DNA from: Thermoplasmata archaeon | GTDB lineage: Archaea > Thermoplasmatota > Thermoplasmata > Thermoplasmatales > Thermoplasmataceae | Assembly (NCBI GenBank): GCA_021846395.1 | Contig: JAJZXB010000008.1 | Location: forward strand, 1-64,000 | Reading direction: 5' to 3' | DNA length: 64,000 bases | Shown: one piece after another, positions 35,128 to 44,338 of the stretch | Layout of the letters: each line of letters starts with the position of its first letter | Position numbering within the stretch: the stretch's first letter is position 1 | The notes under the pieces: model-generated | Databases searched by the model: none | What the model was told of the DNA's origin: nothing | Seen by the model: the letters and a program-made list of their open reading frames with translations, nothing else | Position numbers and translations under genes: made by a program

Positions 35128-35688
35128 ATTCAATGAACTTTTAAAGTTAGCAGAGAACAGTGTTGGCACCCATGACACAGAGAATGCATATTTTTACAGA
35201 ATAAAAACAAATATACAGAGGCTTGTTGATGAGAAAAAACACCTTGATGGTGTAAACAAGGAGATAGAAAAAAGATCAAAGGAAAATCAGGATATTGAAA
35301 ACATCTCAGACATAAGGGGTATGGGTAAAGCTTCATCTGCTGCTATTGTTTCCGAAATAGGCGATATAGAACAGCTTGACTCACATATTAAACTGGAATC
35401 CTATGGTGGAATATCGCCTGATACAAGGGGTTCAGCAGGAAAGATTACAACAAAGGGTGTTACAAAGATAAGGAATCCACATCTTTCACACTGTATACGA
35501 ATCTGCAGTCTCCATAGTTAACAGTAATTCTACTGAATTTATAAAGGTATATAACAGGGAAATATAAAAATGGAAAGAAACGTGAACAGGCTTATATCAA
35601 AGTAGGAAAGGGGTTCCTCTCCCATGTATACAGCATAATAAAGAACCATAAACTCTATTTAGAAAGATTGCCGGAAATTAATATTTGA
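35128..35688 (+). pseudogene. Frameshifted IS110-family transposase relic
   Basis: The C-terminal half of an IS110-type transposase, spread over at least three frames. The first frame holds the helix-hairpin-helix region (DIRGMGKASSAAIVSEIGDI, LESYGGISPDTRGSAGK) and stops at about 35521. A second frame from about 35488 reads HTVYESAVSIVNSNSTEFI. A third, from about 35568, reads GKKREQAYIKVGKGFLSHVY and ends at 35688. The DEDD catalytic N-terminus is missing. Clearly non-functional. Confidence 0.85.
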
Positions 35689-35900
35689 GAAATAAATTAT
35701 CAACAACAAACAATAAATCGCAAATCTATTATAGATGCATCCGATAATTAGCATATACATAGAAATTGATTATTACCTATAATTCCAGGATACCCAGAAA
35801 AGAAATTATCTGGAATTTTCAAAAGGGATTTTCCGGCATATACATAAACGGAATAATTATATAATAATTTATAATTATATAGAAAATAATGTGATGTTTC

Positions 35901-36503
35901 ATGATGGAAGAAGAGCTATTAATACCAGAAGATGAATACCAGAAATCTGGAGTTCATATTGGTACACAGGTAAAATCAAAGGATATGGATCCCTATATAT
36001 TTAAAATTCGAAACGACGGTTTATATATTTTGAATATCAAAAAAACAAACCATGCAATTATAGAAGCAGGTAAAATGCTAGCAAGATTTAATCCAGAGGA
36101 CATACTTGTTGTTGCCCAGAGACAGTATGCATTCAGACCTGTTGCCAAATTTTCAGAAGTTGTGGGCTCAAATTCTATTATCGGAAGATTCATTCCAGGT
36201 ACATTGACAAATCCGATGTTAAAATCATATTCCTCAGCAAAGGTTATACTTATAACAGATCCTCTGGCAGATACACAGGCAATGAAGGAAGCCATTAGGA
36301 TAGGAATACCCATAATAGCATTATGTGATGCCAATAATAAAACGGACTTTGTTGATATTATACTTCCAACGAATAATAAGGGAAGAATGTCATTGGCAGT
36401 TATATATTGGATTCTTGCCAGGGAAATACTTAAGGATCGTGGCGATATAAAAGCCTATGATGAAATGAAAGCCAAGGTTGATGATTTCGAAGTACAGATT
36501 TAA
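35901..36503 (+). CDS. rps2: Ribosomal protein uS2
   Basis: A 200-residue small-subunit protein with archaeal uS2 features (GVHIGTQVKSKDMDPYIF, LNIKKTNHAI, FIPGTLTNP, LITDPLADTQAMKEA, IALCDANN). The usual partners (uS9, RpoN, enolase) do not flank it here. The stop overlaps the convergent EndA gene by four bases. Confidence 0.96.
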   Translation: MMEEELLIPEDEYQKSGVHIGTQVKSKDMDPYIFKIRNDGLYILNIKKTNHAIIEAGKMLARFNPEDILVVAQRQYAFRPVAKFSEVVGSNSIIGRFIPGTLTNPMLKSYSSAKVILITDPLADTQAMKEAIRIGIPIIALCDANNKTDFVDIILPTNNKGRMSLAVIYWILAREILKDRGDIKAYDEMKAKVDDFEVQI

Positions 36504-37372
36504 ACATCTTTCAATCTATTTATTTCTATATATCTTAATTCCCCGTTACAATATCCTGAAAATAATATTTTTTTTCTAACGCTTATCGATAACCTTATTG
36601 CTCTACTTATTTTATACCATTCTTCATCCTCGATGAAAGTGACAAGATATTCTGCATGTTCGTCCATTGATTTTGTATAAATTCTAAAATGTTCTCCATA
36701 TTTAAAACCACTTTTAACGATAAAATTTCTATGCAATAAGTCCTGATAAAGAACATCCTCATCGGATTTTACTGAATGCGTGAGGTAATTAGTCTCAAAT
36801 TCATTCAGTAGCTTTATATTATGAAATGGCTCTCCAAACCATGGCGGTGCACTTCCATCAATATAATGAACATTTCCGGCCTTATTTACATTCACGTTTT
36901 CAAGGTTTTCATTTATTATAGTACCATGTGGATCAATACTCTGTCCTGAAAAAAATGTCACACCACGCTCCTCATCCAGAGTTATAAAAATTGCTGGCAG
37001 TTCATTATACAGATCGTTAAATGAAATTTTATCAGTTTCCCTTTTTAAAATAATTGGTGATCCATACTTTTCATTTTTTATTTTTTTATAATAAAATTTA
37101 TGGCCAACTTTTTTTATGTAATACCCTCTGTTCTTCAAGGTTTCGTACGCAAGATATGTGTATATATCATCATCAAGAACACTATTGAAAAAGAATACAA
37201 GTTCATCACTTTCTTCTGGGGATATTTTTCCTTTCAGGTATAGAAATAATGCTTCATAGGGTGTTAAAAAGAAGTTTCCCCCGATCATTTTTCCAACATG
37301 ATATTTGTTGATTATCTGCGATGTTGTTGTATTTTTCAAACTAAATTTATGATTCTTGCAATAAATATCCAT
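36500..37372 (-). CDS. endA: tRNA-splicing endonuclease (two-repeat type)
   Basis: Cuts bulge-helix-bulge introns from tRNA precursors. The 290-residue length indicates the duplicated alpha2 architecture known from Thermoplasma: an N-terminal degenerate repeat and a C-terminal catalytic one. The catalytic triad can be placed in the C-terminal part: tyrosine in KYGEHFRIY, histidine in DEHAEYLVTF and lysine in SVRKKILFSG. It follows a degenerate small GTPase gene by 9 bp on the same strand. Confidence 0.92.
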   Translation of the reverse strand: MDIYCKNHKFSLKNTTTSQIINKYHVGKMIGGNFFLTPYEALFLYLKGKISPEESDELVFFFNSVLDDDIYTYLAYETLKNRGYYIKKVGHKFYYKKIKNEKYGSPIILKRETDKISFNDLYNELPAIFITLDEERGVTFFSGQSIDPHGTIINENLENVNVNKAGNVHYIDGSAPPWFGEPFHNIKLLNEFETNYLTHSVKSDEDVLYQDLLHRNFIVKSGFKYGEHFRIYTKSMDEHAEYLVTFIEDEEWYKISRAIRLSISVRKKILFSGYCNGELRYIEINRLKDV

Positions 37373-37381
37373 GTGATTACA

Positions 37382-37879
37382 TCACTTATTCTGATTATAA
37401 ATTTTCCCAAGAGAATTTTTAAGAATATCATTTAACAACGGACAAAAATCCTCTTCAGGGTTATATAAATAATACACCAAACTGTATTTCTTTTTTATTT
37501 TATCAAGCTCTGGTGACCAGAACTCAGATTTATAACGCAAGTCAGACTTCATTGCAATTATAAATACCTCCTTATCAACATTATTTTTGATAAAATTTTC
37601 TGCTTCAATAAGGCTTTTCATATTTGTTATGTCCGTGGTTAATAAAATGAATGTGGATTTTGAAAGCATTTTATCGGAAATATTTTCGAGTGGCATTTCA
37701 AAAAAAAGAAGGTCTATGTCATAATCCTCTCCATCAATTTCAATATTTACCTTCTTCCGGATAAATCCACGGGTGGACAGAGGACTACTCGTTTTAAAAG
37801 CGGCAGCAGATATCAAAGAACTCTTTCCTGAGTTTTTTATTCCGATCACTGTAACTTTCCAGATTATTTTATGAATCAT
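37382..37879 (-). CDS. Degenerate Ras-like small GTPase
   Basis: A 165-residue P-loop protein. The Walker A loop is GIKNSGKSSL, and a STRG threonine could be switch I. The G3 motif, normally DxxG, reads FFEMPLE, and the G4 motif, normally NKxD, reads MKSD. It may bind nucleotide weakly or have lost hydrolysis. It is probably co-transcribed with endA (9-bp gap). Family-level assignment only. Confidence 0.75.
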   Translation of the reverse strand: MIHKIIWKVTVIGIKNSGKSSLISAAAFKTSSPLSTRGFIRKKVNIEIDGEDYDIDLLFFEMPLENISDKMLSKSTFILLTTDITNMKSLIEAENFIKNNVDKEVFIIAMKSDLRYKSEFWSPELDKIKKKYSLVYYLYNPEEDFCPLLNDILKNSLGKIYNQNK

Positions 37880-37937
37880 CAGGCGTTTAATTGAAAACTG
37901 TTATAAAACATTTTTTTATTTTTAATACAGTATAATA

Positions 37938-37950
37938 AATGTTTAAATAT
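37938..37950 (+). promoter_or_regulatory. TATA box and AATGTTTAAA decamer of the aminotransferase gene
   Basis: AATGTTTAAATAT contains the TTTAAA box 14-30 bp before the two candidate start codons (37964 and 37970). The same decamer occurs three times (one inverted) upstream of the aconitase-family gene at 48421. Confidence 0.4.
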
Positions 37951-37963
37951 CGCTTATATATGA

Positions 37964-39178
37964 ATGTTTATGAATTTTGAATTTTCTGAAAATTTAAAAA
38001 ATGTGAAATCGTCTGAAATTAGGGACTTACTTAAATACACGCAGATGCCAGGAATGATCTCATTTGGTGGCGGATTACCAAATCCAGAATCTTTTCCCTC
38101 GCACGAAATTCAGGAAATCCTTGAGGATATCATGAAAAATTATGCTTCCTCCGCCCTGCAGTATGGGCAGACTGACGGCCTTCCCTTATTGAAGGAGCAA
38201 TTGAAATCCTATTTATCAAAGGATGAAAATATTAATATTGAAACCGATGAAATGATGGTAACAACCGGGTCACAACAGGCTCTTTACGCTCTGGCAAAAA
38301 TTTTTGCCAATCCGGGAGATTACGTTATTACGGAAGGCCCAACATATGTGGGGATGATCGCCGCCTTGAACGCGAATAGCGTAAATTCAGTTTCCATTCC
38401 ACTGGATGAAAACGGAATGAAGGTTGACCTGCTGGATGATAAAATCAAGGAACTTAAAAGCAAGGGCAAAAAGCCAAAATTCATATACACCATACCAACA
38501 TTTCAGAATCCGGCTGGTTATACAATGACCCTCGATAGAAGAAAGGAACTTCTTGATGTGGCAAACGATAATTCAATACCTGTTATTGAAGATAATCCCT
38601 ATGGTGATCTTAGATATTCTGGATCAAAAATACAATCGTTAAAAGCCATAGATAATTATGGAATTGTGACTTATCTGGGTACTTTATCAAAGGTGATGGC
38701 TCCAGGTTTAAGAACCGGGTATACATTATCACAGCCTGAAGTTTTGCAGAAATTTAATTTGCTAAAGCAATCACTGGATCTGGCAAGTGATTCACTGTCG
38801 CAATATATAGCATATGAATATATTAAAAAAGGCATTATATACACTCAGATTCCAAAAACAATAGAACTTTACAGGAAAAAAAGGGATATAATGCTTGAAT
38901 CACTGGATGAAGAAATGCAAAATGCAACATGGTCTAGGCCGGATGGCGGAATGTTTTTATGGTTAAAGCTAAAGGAAAATATGGATACCAAAAAAATGCT
39001 CAAAAGGGCAATTGAAAACAGAATAGCATATATAACCGGATCAGCATTCTACCAGAATAATCCTGAAATAAATACAATAAGGCTCAACTTTACCTATTCC
39101 TCTGATAATGATATAAAGGAAGGTGTGAAGAGGCTGGCAAAAACCATAAATGAGGAAATTCGAAATAATAAAAACTGA
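37964..39178 (+). CDS. PLP-dependent aminotransferase, 2-aminoadipate/aromatic type (fold I)
   Basis: A 404-residue aminotransferase: FGGGLPNPESFP near the N-terminus, TTGSQQALYALAKIF, PTFQNPAGYTM, DNPYGDLRY, and the PLP lysine in GTLSKVMAPGLRTGY. The pattern matches the LysN/ARO8-like group, which includes 2-aminoadipate aminotransferase. Together with the homocitrate-synthase-like and aconitase-like genes in this window, a role in lysine synthesis is plausible but unproven. The start may be Met1 (37964) or Met3 (37970), the latter better spaced from the TATA box. Confidence 0.88.
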   Translation: MFMNFEFSENLKNVKSSEIRDLLKYTQMPGMISFGGGLPNPESFPSHEIQEILEDIMKNYASSALQYGQTDGLPLLKEQLKSYLSKDENINIETDEMMVTTGSQQALYALAKIFANPGDYVITEGPTYVGMIAALNANSVNSVSIPLDENGMKVDLLDDKIKELKSKGKKPKFIYTIPTFQNPAGYTMTLDRRKELLDVANDNSIPVIEDNPYGDLRYSGSKIQSLKAIDNYGIVTYLGTLSKVMAPGLRTGYTLSQPEVLQKFNLLKQSLDLASDSLSQYIAYEYIKKGIIYTQIPKTIELYRKKRDIMLESLDEEMQNATWSRPDGGMFLWLKLKENMDTKKMLKRAIENRIAYITGSAFYQNNPEINTIRLNFTYSSDNDIKEGVKRLAKTINEEIRNNKN

Positions 39179-39284
39179 TATTTTATTTTTTACCATTGTA
39201 AATAACACATCTGGAAGGATATACTATTTTTAAATTTGGTGATTAAAAAGCAGATATTTTAATATTATTTATTAATTAAAGTTT

Positions 39285-40259
39285 ATGTTTACACTGGTCG
39301 GGGGTACATTCAATTATTTTCATAAGGGTCATGAGCTAATGCTTAAAAAAGCCTATGATACTGGTGAACGTGTGCTCATAGGAATCACCACTGATGATTA
39401 TGCCAATAAAAACAAATCAAAAACGATAAAATATGAAAACAGAAAAAAAAATGTTGAAAATTATATGAAAAAGTTTACGAACAATTTTGAAATACATCCT
39501 TTAATTGATAAATTCGGAGAAACACTTAGAATTAATGAAGCGAATCTAATAGTTTCACCAGAGACATATAAAATAGCAGACCACATCAATCAATTAAGAA
39601 AGGATGCGGGTATGAAACCCTTAAATATAGTTAAGGTTCCATTCGTTCTTGCAGAAGACCTTTTTCCAATAAGTTCAACAAGGGTCATTAATAATGAAAT
39701 AACAAGAAATGGCAAAAGAAAAAGCACAATAAAGATTTCAATATCGACGAAAAACAATTTGAAATATGATGTCCTAAATGATTTTCTAAAAAGTCAAATG
39801 AAAAATTTTAATCTTATAAAAAATATAAATTACAATATCCAATCGGAACAGCCTTTTGGCAGTGACACAATGCTGTTTGCCACAGAAAGGGCAATGCAGG
39901 GACTTGAAGATAATGATTATTCTGTTGGTGTTGAATCTGGAATTTTCTACAATAAAATCAATGATGTTTACTATGACTTTCATTACTGTTCTGTAATTGA
40001 TAAATATAGCAGGATAACAACCGGTGCAAGCAGTGGTTTTGAAATACCTGAAGACATAATTGAGCTTGTAAAATCTGGTGTTGATATTTCACAGGCTATT
40101 GAGAGTTTATACGGCATACAGGATATTGGAAAAAAGGACGGAATAATAGGCATAATTACTGAATACAATATAAAACGATACGATCTTATATTTGAGGCAG
40201 TAAGAAATGCATTTATGGTTAGGTTAAGACCCGATCTTTATAATATAATAGATTATTAG
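39285..40259 (+). CDS. Fusion: phosphopantetheine adenylyltransferase + NTP-cleaving phosphatase (DUF84)
   Basis: A 324-residue two-domain protein. Residues 1-150 are an archaeal CoaD: GGTFNYFHKGHELML (HxGH motif) and FPISSTRVINNEI. They make dephospho-CoA from phosphopantetheine and ATP. Residues about 152-318 match the inosine/xanthosine triphosphatase family (EQPFGSDTMLFATERAMQ, YSVGVESGIF, IQDIGKKDGIIGIIT), which removes damaged or non-standard NTPs. The join is in one continuous frame without sign of error. Confidence 0.88.
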   Translation: MFTLVGGTFNYFHKGHELMLKKAYDTGERVLIGITTDDYANKNKSKTIKYENRKKNVENYMKKFTNNFEIHPLIDKFGETLRINEANLIVSPETYKIADHINQLRKDAGMKPLNIVKVPFVLAEDLFPISSTRVINNEITRNGKRKSTIKISISTKNNLKYDVLNDFLKSQMKNFNLIKNINYNIQSEQPFGSDTMLFATERAMQGLEDNDYSVGVESGIFYNKINDVYYDFHYCSVIDKYSRITTGASSGFEIPEDIIELVKSGVDISQAIESLYGIQDIGKKDGIIGIITEYNIKRYDLIFEAVRNAFMVRLRPDLYNIIDY

Positions 40260-40277
40260 ATTAAACACATAAATATG

Positions 40278-40285
40278 TTTAAATA
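40278..40285 (+). promoter_or_regulatory. TATA box of the SufT-like gene
   Basis: TTTAAATA lies 22-29 bp before the ATG at 40307, with no ribosome binding site between; a leaderless transcript is expected. Confidence 0.5.
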
Positions 40286-40306
40286 GGTAATTACAATAAA
40301 TTATAC

Positions 40307-40606
40307 ATGGTAACTAAAGAGGAGATTCTTGAGGCAATGAAGTCCGTTTCAGATCCGGAAATTGGAATGGATATTGTTAATCTCGGTCTTGTATATGATG
40401 TACAGATAGATAATGATAGGGTTTATATTAAAATGACAATGACCGCTCCAACATGCCCCGTTACGCCATGGATTTTATCTGAAGCTCAGAAAGAAGTGGA
40501 AAATGTCAAAGGTGTTGAAGCAGCAGATGTGGAACTTGTCTGGGAGCCACAGTGGAATCCAGAAATGATGTCCGATTACGCAAGAGAACAGCTAAATATG
40601 TACTGA
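40307..40606 (+). CDS. MIP18/SufT-like iron-sulfur assembly factor (DUF59)
   Basis: A 99-residue protein with the DUF59 pattern: VSDPEIGMDIVNLGLVYDV, then a strand, then MTMTAPTCPVTPWI with the conserved cysteine, and a C-terminal VELVWEPQWNPEMMS. Family members help load Fe-S clusters on target proteins. The window encodes several such clients (LipA, ABCE1, the aconitase pair). Confidence 0.9.
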   Translation: MVTKEEILEAMKSVSDPEIGMDIVNLGLVYDVQIDNDRVYIKMTMTAPTCPVTPWILSEAQKEVENVKGVEAADVELVWEPQWNPEMMSDYAREQLNMY

Positions 40607-40706
40607 TTTATAGTTTTTAAAATTAGGATATTATTTTAAAATCATAATCCAATTGTAAGAAATAAAATTGAAATGCCCTTATTATAATTAAAGAAATTAT
40701 AAAAGC

Positions 40707-40715
40707 TTTATATAC
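40707..40715 (+). promoter_or_regulatory. TATA box of the tbp gene
   Basis: CTTTATATA lies about 28-36 bp upstream of the tbp ATG, preceded by a purine run that fits a BRE. The gene for the factor that binds such boxes has one of the clearest in the window. Confidence 0.6.
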
Positions 40716-40742
40716 CCTTTAAATATAAACTAATAGATTAAT

Positions 40743-41297
40743 ATGAGTGAAATGGAAAAAATTACGATTGAAAATATAGTGGCTTCAACTTCTCTGGCTG
40801 AACATCTTGATTTGAGTAAAATTGCATTGGCTCTTGAAGGCTCTGAATATGAGCCGGAACAATTTCCAGGTCTTATTTATAGGTTGAAGGACCCAAAAAC
40901 AGCTGTTCTTATATTCAGAAGTGGCAAGGTAAACTGCACAGGTGCCAAAAATCTTGAAAATGTCAAAAAGACAATAGACATAATTATAGACAAAATGAAA
41001 AAGGCGAATATAGAGGTTTATGACAATCCCGATATTATTGTTCAGAATATTGTTGCAGTTTATGACCTTGAATCAGATTTAAATTTGACCGATATTGCAA
41101 TGTCCCTTGGATTGGAAAATGTTGAGTATGAGCCTGAACAGTTTCCGGGACTTGTTTACCGTGTCGAAGAACCAAAGGTTGTTCTCCTGCTTTTCGGATC
41201 TGGAAAGGTTGTTTGCACCGGAGCCAAGGAAGAAAGCGAAATAGAGCAGGCCGTAATTAAGGTAAAGAAAGAACTGCAAAAAGTTGGCCTAATTTAA
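40743..41297 (+). CDS. tbp: TATA-box-binding protein
   Basis: A 184-residue saddle protein with two direct repeats: YEPEQFPGLIYRLKDPK..GKVNCTGAK in the first half and YEPEQFPGLVYRVEEPK..GKVVCTGAK in the second. Nucleates transcription initiation with TFB. Single copy in this window; the convergent truD gene ends 4 bp away. Confidence 0.98.
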   Translation: MSEMEKITIENIVASTSLAEHLDLSKIALALEGSEYEPEQFPGLIYRLKDPKTAVLIFRSGKVNCTGAKNLENVKKTIDIIIDKMKKANIEVYDNPDIIVQNIVAVYDLESDLNLTDIAMSLGLENVEYEPEQFPGLVYRVEEPKVVLLLFGSGKVVCTGAKEESEIEQAVIKVKKELQKVGLI

Positions 41298-41301
41298 TTT
41301 A

Positions 41302-42543
41302 TTATTTTTTTATAAATTCCCTTAAAAAGGAAACAGCGTATATTCCCTTTCCCAGCTCAAATTTTAATGTATTTTCATCAACAATATTGAAATTTCTTGG
41401 CATTGCAGATATGATCCTGAAATCTCCACTTGAACTAAGATTTTTAAACCCATTTATATAAAAATTTTTCCTACTTATGTTTTCACTTTCAAGAATTCTA
41501 TTCTCTATTTCACCCTCTACGCCTGATGAAAGTTCGGATTTATATCCGATCAGTGGAATTGCGGGCCTTAATTTATTGTTGCGGGACAGTGCATTCAATT
41601 TTTCAAGATTGTATTTAGTAGCATGAATGATTTCCGTTTTATCAGGATTAAAATATTCATCAAGTGGAAGGGCACAATCTCCTTCCATGACTTGGAATAA
41701 ATTATCCGTAATTTTCATTCTTTCTGACAGTATTCTGTTAAAAATATACGATTGATATGCGTGCACAAACAGCATTGATAAATTTTTTGGAAATATGCTG
41801 AATGCATTTGCATATGTTTTATGTTCCAGGATATAGCCAAGCAACGATCTCTCAAAGCTTAAATAAGATGGAAATTCAGATAAAGCCTTTTTTGCATCAC
41901 CTGTTTTATCAAAATTTATCCTGTAATCTTCGTGGTCAAATTCGGAATCGTACAGGTATAATTTGACAGCTTCCTCATATTTTCCCGTGACTATCAATTT
42001 TCCTATTCTGTGAGTATTCACCCTTATATTTCCAAATCTCTGGTATCCAAAAAAGTTTGGAAACCCACCATTATTCATTATTTCATTGTAAATTCTTAAT
42101 ATTTTGTCATTATTATTTTTACTGGACATAATTTTTATTATAAACTCATTTCCCCTCAAATCGCCCAATTTTAGCATGTGGTCCGATTTAAAAACATCCA
42201 GAAATTCAGCATCTTTTATATTTATATTTTTAAAATTTATTGAATCATCAGGAAGATTTATGCAGAAATACTGAGTTGTTATTCCTGTTTTGTCCTTTGT
42301 ACCTGCATATGTTATTCTTTTATTGCTGATGTGTAAATAATCAGATAAATAGATAATAAATTTATTTGTGTCCCAATTTGTCAATTTTATTTTAAGAATT
42401 GTATATTTGCCAGTTTGGTTTTTTTGCATTCTTTCCGGTATTTCATTTACTATAAAACTATCCGCATTATATTTTATTTCTCCAGTAAATCCCGAATCTT
42501 TTGATGAATAACCAGATATCCCAATCAAATTATCACTGCTCAT
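41302..42543 (-). CDS. truD: tRNA pseudouridine(13) synthase TruD
   Basis: A 413-residue enzyme. The N-terminal part has IKYNADSFIVNEIPE; the catalytic motif ITYAGTKDKTGITTQYF holds the active aspartate; NFFGYQRFGNIR and the insertion domain follow. I place the start at the ATG at 42543 since the only earlier start in frame is a TTG at 42600. A GGAGGT sequence lies between them, too far from the ATG for ideal use and without a good start next to it, so the exact start is not fully settled. Confidence 0.92.
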   Translation of the reverse strand: MSSDNLIGISGYSSKDSGFTGEIKYNADSFIVNEIPERMQKNQTGKYTILKIKLTNWDTNKFIIYLSDYLHISNKRITYAGTKDKTGITTQYFCINLPDDSINFKNINIKDAEFLDVFKSDHMLKLGDLRGNEFIIKIMSSKNNNDKILRIYNEIMNNGGFPNFFGYQRFGNIRVNTHRIGKLIVTGKYEEAVKLYLYDSEFDHEDYRINFDKTGDAKKALSEFPSYLSFERSLLGYILEHKTYANAFSIFPKNLSMLFVHAYQSYIFNRILSERMKITDNLFQVMEGDCALPLDEYFNPDKTEIIHATKYNLEKLNALSRNNKLRPAIPLIGYKSELSSGVEGEIENRILESENISRKNFYINGFKNLSSSGDFRIISAMPRNFNIVDENTLKFELGKGIYAVSFLREFIKK

Positions 42544-42721
42544 TATAAACTCAATTTTTTTATGATATTTAACCTCCTTGAGAGGTGTAGAATTTCTCAA
42601 GGCAGTGAATGTAGATCAAAAAGTTAATTTTTTTAATTCCACCGTTTCAATATGGGGAATATTGTTCCACAGGCTCATGATATAATTAATAATATATATT
42701 AAAAATTATTAAATTTAAAAA

Positions 42722-44179
42722 TTAATATATATTAAAATTCTGGTAATTTGGGGGTTCTGAAACTATTCTGATATCGTGTGGATGGCTTTCTTTCAAACCG
42801 TTGTTTGATATTTTTATAAATACGGCTTTTTCACGCAGTTCATCCAGATTATGGGCACCAATATAACCCATCCCTGTTTTTATACCACCAACGAACTGGA
42901 ATAGATTTTCCGACACCTTTCCCCTGTATGGAACAGATCCCTCAACACCTTCTGCTATGAACTCATTTGTGCCCAGTTTTCCATATCTGTCGGATTTTCC
43001 TGCAATTATGGAACCAATTGAACCCATACCACGATATGATTTGTATTTCCTTCCATTTATTATCATTTCAACACCCGGACTTTCCTCAGTTCCTGCCAGC
43101 AGAGATCCAAGCATTACTGTTGAGGCACCGGCTGCAAATGCCTTTACCATATCGCCGGAATATCTTATGCCACCATCAGCTATGACAGGAATGCCATGTT
43201 CATGTGCCATTTCCGATACATCTGAGATTGCAGTAAGCTGTGGAACTCCTATACCAGCCACTATTCTGGTTGTGCATATGGATCCTGGTCCAATACCAAC
43301 CCTCAGGCCATCCACTCCTGCAGATATTAAATCTTCTGCGGCCTCTGTTGTAGCTATATTTCCTGCTACAATGTCTATGGAAAGCTCTTTCCTCAATTTT
43401 TTTAAGGAACTGATAACATTTTCATTATGTGCATGTGCAGTATCAACAATTACAAAATCGGAACCGGCTTTTTCAAGATTCATAGCGCGGTCAAGGTCAT
43501 AGGCACCTATTGCTGCACCAACCATCAGCTGACCATTTTTGTCCCTTGAAGCATTTGGAAATTTCTCTCGCGTTTTGATATCTTTTGCAGTAATAAGCCC
43601 TGTCAATTTTCCATTTTTATCAACGAGGGGCAATTTTTCTATTCTGTTTTTATAAAGTATGTATTTGGCCTCATCCAGAGAAACATCATCGTTAGCCGTC
43701 ATTACATCCTTAGTCATGATGTCCTTTATTTTTCCACGAGAATCAGAAAACTCTAGATCCCTTTTTGTGAGTATTCCCACCAGTTTACCGGAAGAAACAA
43801 CCGGCAACCCGGCAATATTTTTAGTTTGCATAATTGTTTTTGAAACGCTTACAGGAGTTTCTGGATCCACAGAAATAACATTTCTTATAATTATTGTTTC
43901 CTCCTTTTTAACCTTTTTAACCATTTCAATCTGTTCATTTGCCCCCATATTCCTGTGAATGACACCAAGAGCCCCATATCTGGCCATTGCAACAGCCATC
44001 TCATCTTCTGTAACTGTATCCATTGGTGAGCTTATTATTGGTATCCTAATTTTGATATTTCTTGAGAACTGGCTGGATACATCCGATTCCCTCGGTTCGA
44101 TGGATGACTTCAGTGGTTTCAGCAAAACATCATCGAATGTATATCCTTCCTTTATATCTGAAAATTTTTCTTTAAACAT
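42722..44179 (-). CDS. guaB: IMP dehydrogenase
   Basis: A 485-residue enzyme converting IMP to XMP. Barrel start FDDVLLKPLKS, HRNMG, two CBS domains at about residues 95-205 (NIAGLPVVSSGKLVGILTKR and RIEKLPLVDKNGKLTG), substrate loop GPGSICTTRIVAG with the catalytic cysteine, and the C-terminal flap SVPYRGK. With GuaAb (33.6 kb) it makes GMP. Confidence 0.96.
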   Translation of the reverse strand: MFKEKFSDIKEGYTFDDVLLKPLKSSIEPRESDVSSQFSRNIKIRIPIISSPMDTVTEDEMAVAMARYGALGVIHRNMGANEQIEMVKKVKKEETIIIRNVISVDPETPVSVSKTIMQTKNIAGLPVVSSGKLVGILTKRDLEFSDSRGKIKDIMTKDVMTANDDVSLDEAKYILYKNRIEKLPLVDKNGKLTGLITAKDIKTREKFPNASRDKNGQLMVGAAIGAYDLDRAMNLEKAGSDFVIVDTAHAHNENVISSLKKLRKELSIDIVAGNIATTEAAEDLISAGVDGLRVGIGPGSICTTRIVAGIGVPQLTAISDVSEMAHEHGIPVIADGGIRYSGDMVKAFAAGASTVMLGSLLAGTEESPGVEMIINGRKYKSYRGMGSIGSIIAGKSDRYGKLGTNEFIAEGVEGSVPYRGKVSENLFQFVGGIKTGMGYIGAHNLDELREKAVFIKISNNGLKESHPHDIRIVSEPPNYQNFNIY

Positions 44180-44338
44180 TGTGAAGTAAGACTTAAATAA
44201 TATATAAAATTATTTATTATTAGTTATCTTTAAATGTTATTGTGTGAAATACAACTCATCTTGAGGAATTTGAAACAGGATTGACTATGCAATAATCTTT
44301 GTTACCGATTAAAATTTAAATGAGCAGGTATTAATGTA

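Noticed and set aside
35321-35521. Intact 66-residue gene after the orphan HEPN
   Set aside because: It is one frame of a longer, frameshifted IS110-type transposase, not an independent gene.
41302-42600. TruD start at the TTG at 42600
   Set aside because: The first 19 residues this would add are not family-like; the ATG at 42543 is preferred, though the GGAGGT between them leaves some doubt.
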